Positions 6,868 to 10,307 of a stretch of 10,307 nt of DNA are shown here, in pieces. Position 1 is the stretch's first letter; the number at the start of each line of letters is the position of its first letter. Below the pieces are notes generated by a model, which saw only the letters and a list, made by a program, of their open reading frames with translations, had not been told where the DNA came from and did not search any database. The translations under genes and the position numbers were made by a program. This stretch comes from Bacteriovoracaceae bacterium (GTDB taxonomy: Bacteria; Bdellovibrionota; Bacteriovoracia; Bacteriovoracales; Bacteriovoracaceae), in the NCBI GenBank assembly GCA_018060635.1, contig JAGOVR010000049.1, positions 1 through 10,307 of the forward strand. Direction: 5' to 3'.

Positions 6868-7680
6868 TTAAACAAATGAGTTATTGAGAATTTCACCAAG
6901 TCCCCCTGCTCCAGGGACAATATATTGAGAAGCATTCAGTCCTTTTTCTTCATTCCAAAACTCCCCTGGCATACTGGCAAGCGCTTTAGCAGAAGAAAAC
7001 CCTCTATCCAAACGAAGAGCATAAATTTCTACTTCAGGATGTTCTGCTTGCATTTTTCGAATGTACTCAGGAGTAAGCATGAGATGCATGGTCACAATTT
7101 TAGAAGGTGTTCCTGCAACATGAGTTCGGTAATAGTCTAAGGTATGGCAAATTGTGGCCCCTGTTGCTCCCATCGGATCTGCAATTAGTAATATGGCTGA
7201 CTCCACATCCCCCCCAATCTTAGCACCTCCAATTTTAACTCCTACCACTTCATGTTTTTCATTAGTTTCTCTAGATAAAATGAGATGATCTTGGCGAATA
7301 TTTTTTGCATTTAAAAGATAATTTATTTTTTCATAGCAAACTTGAGAAGGCAAAATGCCTGCTCTAGCAATATCAACGCATACAACTTTTGTATCAGCAT
7401 CTAAAACTTCTCCACTATAGATTCCTTCAGGATGCATGGCCCTCATACGAGTGGTTATTTGCACGTTCTTTTTAGGAAATGTATGTGAGATGACGTGCTT
7501 GAGTAAATGCTCATAAAGTTCCCTCACATAATAGGTAATCAAGGGTTGCTGTGTGTCTTCATGTCCTAGTTTTGCTAGTAACGTCATGAGATAGGGATCA
7601 GAAATAATATGAACATTGTCTCCATAGTTATGGGAGACTTCGCTCAAGTGATAATGAATATTTTGGTATTGAAAATCCAA
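6868..7680 (-). CDS. upp: Uracil phosphoribosyltransferase-like protein, divergent and extended
   Basis: The likely role is converting uracil and PRPP to UMP in pyrimidine salvage. Family features are an RAG motif in VDIARAGILPSQ at residues 102-113; the PRPP loop IADPMGATGATI at 166-177 (usually DPMLATGGS); EHPEVEIYALRLD at 213-225; and YIVPGAGGLGE at 253-263. It is longer than the common bacterial enzyme (270 against about 209). There are extra residues at 151-160 and about 18 between DRG (225-227) and the YIVPG motif. The Asp that normally follows YIVPGLG is Gly here. The start is TTG, chosen because a perfect AGGAGG lies four bases upstream and an in-frame TAG at 7693-7695 rules out an earlier start. 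It lies between tdk and hpt, which supports a salvage role. A related phosphoribosyltransferase with a different base is possible. Confidence 0.85.
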   Translation of the reverse strand: MDFQYQNIHYHLSEVSHNYGDNVHIISDPYLMTLLAKLGHEDTQQPLITYYVRELYEHLLKHVISHTFPKKNVQITTRMRAMHPEGIYSGEVLDADTKVVCVDIARAGILPSQVCYEKINYLLNAKNIRQDHLILSRETNEKHEVVGVKIGGAKIGGDVESAILLIADPMGATGATICHTLDYYRTHVAGTPSKIVTMHLMLTPEYIRKMQAEHPEVEIYALRLDRGFSSAKALASMPGEFWNEEKGLNASQYIVPGAGGLGEILNNSFV

Positions 7681-7684
7681 AAAA

Positions 7685-7690
7685 CCTCCT
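7685..7690 (-). promoter_or_regulatory. Perfect Shine-Dalgarno overlapping the tdk stop
   Basis: AGGAGG on the minus strand shares two bases with the tdk stop codon TAG (7689-7691) and lies four bases before the TTG start of the upp-like gene. This decides the non-ATG start and suggests termination-reinitiation coupling between tdk and upp. Confidence 0.7.
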
Positions 7691-8312
7691 AGCTAAATTG
7701 AGATTTAGAAAAAGCTTGAGGAATTTCTTTTTCGGATGAAGGAATAAAATCTTCCATAGCTTCTGGGCCTTCATAATGCCTGCGACAACGAGCTTGATAA
7801 GCATCTTTCTCTCCTAAGAGAAAATGCTCTGTAGAATTTACAATTCGCTGAGTTCTTGTGGCAGGACTTCCGCAAAGTGTGCAAATAGCGTGTAGTTTAA
7901 CAACTTCATCTGCCATACTTAAAAGATAAGGAATAGGAGCGAAAGGTGCCGCCCTATAATCTAAATCAAGCCCTGCACAAATAACTCGACATCCTCTTCT
8001 GGCTAGTTTCGCAACTACGTTGTTAATACTAACAGGAAAAAATTGAACTTCATCGATGGCCACCACTCGAGTAGCATCTTCTAACTCTTCTAATATTTGT
8101 TGAGGATTTGCCACCGCTTTGGCTTCCAAATGAATAGCTGAATGACTGACAACTTGATCTTCGCTGTAGCGAACATCAAAAGTAGGTTTAAAAATTTGTA
8201 CTTTTTGTCTCGCAATTTGTGCTCTTCTTACTCTGCGAATAAGTTCTTCTGTTTTTCCAGAAAACATCGGACCACAAATTACTTCAATCGAGCCATTCAA
8301 AAAACTGCTCAT
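7689..8312 (-). CDS. tdk: Thymidine kinase (TK1 type)
   Basis: Tdk phosphorylates thymidine (and deoxyuridine) to the monophosphate with ATP. Visible features are the P-loop GPMFSGKT at residues 14-21; a Walker B-like AIDEVQFF at 85-92 with E88 the likely catalytic base; GLDLDYRAAPFAP at 114-126, equivalent to the usual GLDxDFRGxPF; and the zinc site, CTLC at 144-147 with CRRH at 176-179 (C-C-C-H). The 207 residues suit type II bacterial enzymes. The C-terminal tail after about residue 190 is polar and not conserved. The start is ATG with AAGGGGA five bases upstream. It is the first gene after a 102-bp gap, so it probably opens the salvage operon with upp and hpt. Its Shine-Dalgarno can pair with an upstream inverted repeat. 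Confidence 0.96.
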   Translation of the reverse strand: MSSFLNGSIEVICGPMFSGKTEELIRRVRRAQIARQKVQIFKPTFDVRYSEDQVVSHSAIHLEAKAVANPQQILEELEDATRVVAIDEVQFFPVSINNVVAKLARRGCRVICAGLDLDYRAAPFAPIPYLLSMADEVVKLHAICTLCGSPATRTQRIVNSTEHFLLGEKDAYQARCRRHYEGPEAMEDFIPSSEKEIPQAFSKSQFS

Positions 8313-8318
8313 GCCAGT

Positions 8319-8362
8319 CCCCTTTTTTGTATTCTAAAAGCAAGCATTGTTTCAAAAAGGGG
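8319..8362 (-). promoter_or_regulatory. Inverted repeat that can sequester the tdk Shine-Dalgarno
   Basis: Reading the minus strand, CCCCTTTTTG (8362-8353) can pair with CAAAAAAGGGG (8329-8319), a stem of about 10 bp with one bulged A and a 23-nt loop. The 3' arm contains the tdk Shine-Dalgarno, AAGGGGA. No T-tract follows, so a terminator is unlikely. Transcripts reading through from upstream could have tdk translation masked. The regulatory role is inference. Confidence 0.4.
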
Positions 8363-8374
8363 AAAAACTGCCAA
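8346..8374 (-). promoter_or_regulatory. Weak candidate sigma70-type promoter for tdk
   Basis: TTGGCA (8374-8369) and AACAAT (8351-8346) are separated by 17 bases on the minus strand. The -35 box matches consensus at five of six positions and the -10 box at four of six. A start near 8338 would give a leader of about 26 nt that lacks the upstream arm of the inverted repeat. The region is AT-rich, so chance matches are likely. Confidence 0.3.
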
Positions 8375-8414
8375 GGTAGAAGTCTGCAATTTAGCATAAA
8401 AGCACAGTTGCAAC

Positions 8415-9017
8415 CTATCGCATCAAAACAAAAAATATAAAGAATGGAAAAATACAAAGAAAAAACAAGACTAAATAAGGCACTGAAAGAATAAAAAGAC
8501 TGCGAGAACGACTCATCTGTAAATTTTTTCGAAGACCTACATAGAGAAGAATAAAGGCATATATAAATCTCAAAACCTCACCTCCCAAAGGAAGAAGGTT
8601 AAAAAGATAGGCACTTAAACTATTGGTCACGATATTCTTTACTCGTAAATCATATTCCGCTGGTTGTAGCTCTAAAGGAGATTTCCCTAAAGCTCGAATC
8701 AGAAAAATCCAAATCTGAGATTTAAGATAACGAACTAAAGGAAAAAGAAGAAGGGAGAGAATTAAGAAAAAAAAAGTAATAGCTTTAATCCAAGAGAGAT
8801 TAACAAATGAGGAAAGAAGTTGTTTTGATAGAAATGACCACTGGAAAAACATTTCTCCCAAAATGTATGCCACCAAAGTATGTAATAAAACCACCACCCA
8901 AGAGAGAAGAATTCCTTCCCATAAAGAAAATGGTCTTACTTGATTTTCTTTTTGTTTCTCATAAATACTCACGGGGTTTAAAAAAACTAATATATAACTA
9001 TTTAAAAGAGCTAACAT
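8415..9017 (-). CDS. Integral membrane protein, Yip1-domain-like
   Basis: This is a 200-residue membrane protein with about five hydrophobic segments, near residues 34-54, 76-96, 128-143, 148-162 and 173-197. The N-terminal FLNPVSIYE at 12-20 and the later arrangement, LRFIYAFILLYVGLRKNLQMSRSRS at 149-173 followed by a terminal helix pair, recall bacterial Yip1-domain proteins, in which a G-L-x-x-x-x-x-M-S-x-x-x-S/A pattern precedes the last helices. That assignment is by eye and the function is unknown. The start is ATG with AAGGAG five bases upstream; that Shine-Dalgarno overlaps the stop codon of the preceding DUF4340-like gene, a coupled arrangement. It may work with the GldG-like transporter module in the membrane, but no direct evidence is visible. 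Confidence 0.75.
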   Translation of the reverse strand: MLALLNSYILVFLNPVSIYEKQKENQVRPFSLWEGILLSWVVVLLHTLVAYILGEMFFQWSFLSKQLLSSFVNLSWIKAITFFFLILSLLLFPLVRYLKSQIWIFLIRALGKSPLELQPAEYDLRVKNIVTNSLSAYLFNLLPLGGEVLRFIYAFILLYVGLRKNLQMSRSRSLFILSVPYLVLFFLCIFPFFIFFVLMR

Positions 9018-9026
9018 AAAATCTCC

Positions 9027-9581
9027 TTACCTTTTGAAAAAACTCGAATTTGAAAAATTTAAAAGTGTTATTATGCGTTGATAACGACTCTCAAAATAGT
9101 CGTCATTTTCTTGATAAATTTCAGGATTAGGAGAGGTATCTTGCACTAAAAAAAGATATCTCTTCTGATCCACTTCTTGCAAAACGTAAAAGGCATCAGA
9201 AAAAGGACTTCTTAATCCAAATTGATAGGAAATAATCTGTGTCGGAGTTTTGATCTTAATTTGTGCAACACTTTTAAACTCTGACATCATATTTTTTTGC
9301 TCTTGAGTAGTAAACTCTCGTATTTTCTTTAAGGAAGAAAGTTCCTTAAGCCAATCCCCAATAGCTTTCTGATCTAGCTTTATTTTTTTTTCTGAATAGA
9401 AATCTGCTCCTTTTCGCTCTAAATAAAGCTGAGGAGAAGTCATAGTTATCCAATCTTCCAAGGGAAATAACTGCTGATTCTTTGCTTGCTGATGAGCGCT
9501 CACCCTCTCTTGCCATTTCAAGAAAGCCAAAACAGAAAGACCTAAGAATAGAAAGGAAATTAAATAAAGATTTCTTTTCAA
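9027..9581 (-). CDS. Membrane-anchored DUF4340-like protein, short form
   Basis: The 184 residues have one N-terminal membrane segment (about 6-22) and a soluble remainder, probably periplasmic. Residues 59-95, with GADFYSEKKIKLDQKAIGDWL and then LSSLKKIREF, resemble the DUF4340 pattern of substrate value, Asp and a helix leading to L-x-x-L. FGLRSPFSDAFYVL at 121-134 and RYLFLV at 141-146 are strand-like and also fit. Known DUF4340 proteins are usually much longer and are often encoded next to GldG-like genes, as here. The start is TTG in a TTGA overlap with the upstream stop, supported by AAGGA seven bases before it (9589-9593). I see no catalytic residues. Family assignment rests partly on context. 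Confidence 0.65.
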   Translation of the reverse strand: MKRNLYLISFLFLGLSVLAFLKWQERVSAHQQAKNQQLFPLEDWITMTSPQLYLERKGADFYSEKKIKLDQKAIGDWLKELSSLKKIREFTTQEQKNMMSEFKSVAQIKIKTPTQIISYQFGLRSPFSDAFYVLQEVDQKRYLFLVQDTSPNPEIYQENDDYFESRYQRIITLLNFSNSSFFKR

Positions 9582-10307
9582 AGAGTCTTCCTTCTGCGAT
9601 AGAAAAATCCTGCTATAAGAAAAAGAAGAAGCGGCACAAATAAAAGTGCTAAATAAAAGACAATTTTCATTTGAGTCGCACTTAAAATAATTTTTTGAGG
9701 CTGACTTAAAGGACGATCAATACTCACCAGTGTTTCTTCATCCATCAGCCAGTGAAAAATATTTTGTAAAAAAGGTGCTGTTTGCCCCTGCAAAATATAG
9801 TCATTACGTGCCAGAGCGTCACTACCTAACAAAACAATTCTTTTTCTTTTATTATTATTTGCATCAGTATTAATTTTAACTTCTTGTGCCGCCAAAGCCA
9901 AAGAAACAGGCCCTCTTTGATCTAGACCTTCATCAAAACTAGAATGTCCTTTCAAAACTGTCTTTAAATCTCTCTCACTCCACGCTTCTGGAAATCCAGC
10001 TGAAAAAGCCAGTGAATCTACTCGCATAAAACTTTCAATCTTTGGTGCTTTGTACTGCAAAGAAGAACTTAACGGAAATAAAACAGGCCCTATAAGTCCC
10101 GCTGTAATTAAATGTTTTGCATCAAACTGGTGACTGACTGTAATCGTAGGATCCGCATCTTTACTCAGGCTTCTATTTACTACAATATCATCTGCATAAT
10201 AAAGTCCTAGAGAGGCTAGATATTGATGAAGCTCTATTTGCTTTTGACTCGTAAGCGGTGCTCCCATGGCCACTAACAAGTGCCCTGCTTTTTGCATATA
10301 TTTTTTT
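9578..10307 (-). CDS. GldG-like ABC-transporter auxiliary protein, C-terminal part
   Basis: The frame stays open to the right edge: codons before the ATG at 10297 read Lys-Lys-Tyr and continue a family-like sequence, so the true start lies outside. The visible part fits the C-terminal half of GldG/ABC_transp_aux proteins: AGHLLVAMGAP early; then LHQYLASLGLYYADDIVVNRS; ITVSHQFDAKHLITAG; RGPVSLALAAQEV; KRIVLLGSDALARNDYILQG (the R-I-V-V-x-G-D/S-x-x-x-x-N pattern); FLQNIFHWLMDEETLVSIDRP; and a final membrane helix ending YRRRKTL. Such proteins accompany an ABC permease (GldF type) and ATPase, here presumably just outside the window. The bulk would face the periplasm. It overlaps the DUF4340-like gene by four bases. 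No evidence here ties it to gliding motility itself. Confidence 0.82.
   Translation of the reverse strand, partial: KKYMQKAGHLLVAMGAPLTSQKQIELHQYLASLGLYYADDIVVNRSLSKDADPTITVSHQFDAKHLITAGLIGPVLFPLSSSLQYKAPKIESFMRVDSLAFSAGFPEAWSERDLKTVLKGHSSFDEGLDQRGPVSLALAAQEVKINTDANNNKRKRIVLLGSDALARNDYILQGQTAPFLQNIFHWLMDEETLVSIDRPLSQPQKIILSATQMKIVFYLALLFVPLLLFLIAGFFYRRRKTL

Noticed and set aside
8319..8362. The inverted repeat upstream of tdk as a rho-independent terminator for the Yip1-like gene
   Set aside because: On the minus strand the second arm is followed by ACTGGC and the tdk start rather than a T-tract.
8142..8399. An 85-residue plus-strand reading frame antisense to the start of tdk
   Set aside because: It lies mostly opposite a well-supported tdk gene, has no recognisable motif or good ribosome-binding site, and looks like a shadow frame.
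9578..10307. The GldG-like gene as evidence for gliding motility
   Set aside because: GldG-like auxiliary proteins occur widely with ABC transporters in non-gliding bacteria, and no other gliding gene is visible.
1..10307. tRNA, rRNA, tmRNA or riboswitch
   Set aside because: Almost every base is coding. The only gap near 100 bp (8313-8414) shows no tRNA-like or known riboswitch-like structure, and ssrA is not near smpB here.

Overview
The window is AT-rich, gene-dense bacterial DNA with no mobile element, CRISPR array or RNA gene that I can see. It carries fourteen protein genes, two of them cut by the window edges. They form two convergent blocks: six genes on the plus strand (1-4376) and eight on the minus strand (4357-10307). 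The organism looks like a Gram-negative: it has a FadL-type outer-membrane protein with a signal peptide and a periplasmic-type multiheme cytochrome. The mix of a c554-like cytochrome, a GldG/DUF4340 module and a nucleobase/nucleoside salvage set would fit a low-GC member of the Bdellovibrionota or a related former deltaproteobacterial lineage. That placement is inference and was not tested.

Plus-strand block: the 3' end of a multiheme c-type cytochrome (1-237); tsaD for tRNA t6A37 formation (238-1284); rsmA/ksgA for 16S rRNA dimethyladenosine (1281-2078); a FadL/OmpP1-family outer-membrane protein (2113-3453); smpB of the trans-translation system (3469-3921); and a four-helix membrane protein of unknown role (3918-4376). 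The spacing is zero, 4-bp ATGA overlaps or short gaps, so this reads as one operon. A candidate terminator starts on the last stop codon and lies inside the 3' end of the converging gene.

Minus-strand block, in transcription order: a GldG-like ABC-transporter auxiliary protein (5' end outside the window), a short DUF4340-like membrane-anchored protein and a Yip1-like membrane protein. After a 102-bp gap come tdk, upp-like, hpt, a GHMP-family kinase and an RNase H-fold/DUF429-like protein with a four-cysteine cluster. tdk, upp and hpt together recover thymidine, uracil and hypoxanthine/guanine, so the operon is centred on nucleobase/nucleoside salvage. The roles of the last two genes are not known. 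Nearly every junction is translationally coupled, either by ATGA/TTGA overlaps or by stop codons placed inside the next Shine-Dalgarno sequence.

Most unusual features: a perfect 23-bp direct repeat, with an A9 tract, spans the tsaD/rsmA junction and recurs inside rsmA in the same codon phase. The tdk leader has an inverted repeat that could hide the tdk ribosome-binding site. The upp-like protein has an insertion and lost a conserved acidic residue. The DUF429-like protein lacks the usual first acidic residue of an RNase H fold. I see no clear defence system or other wholly new system.
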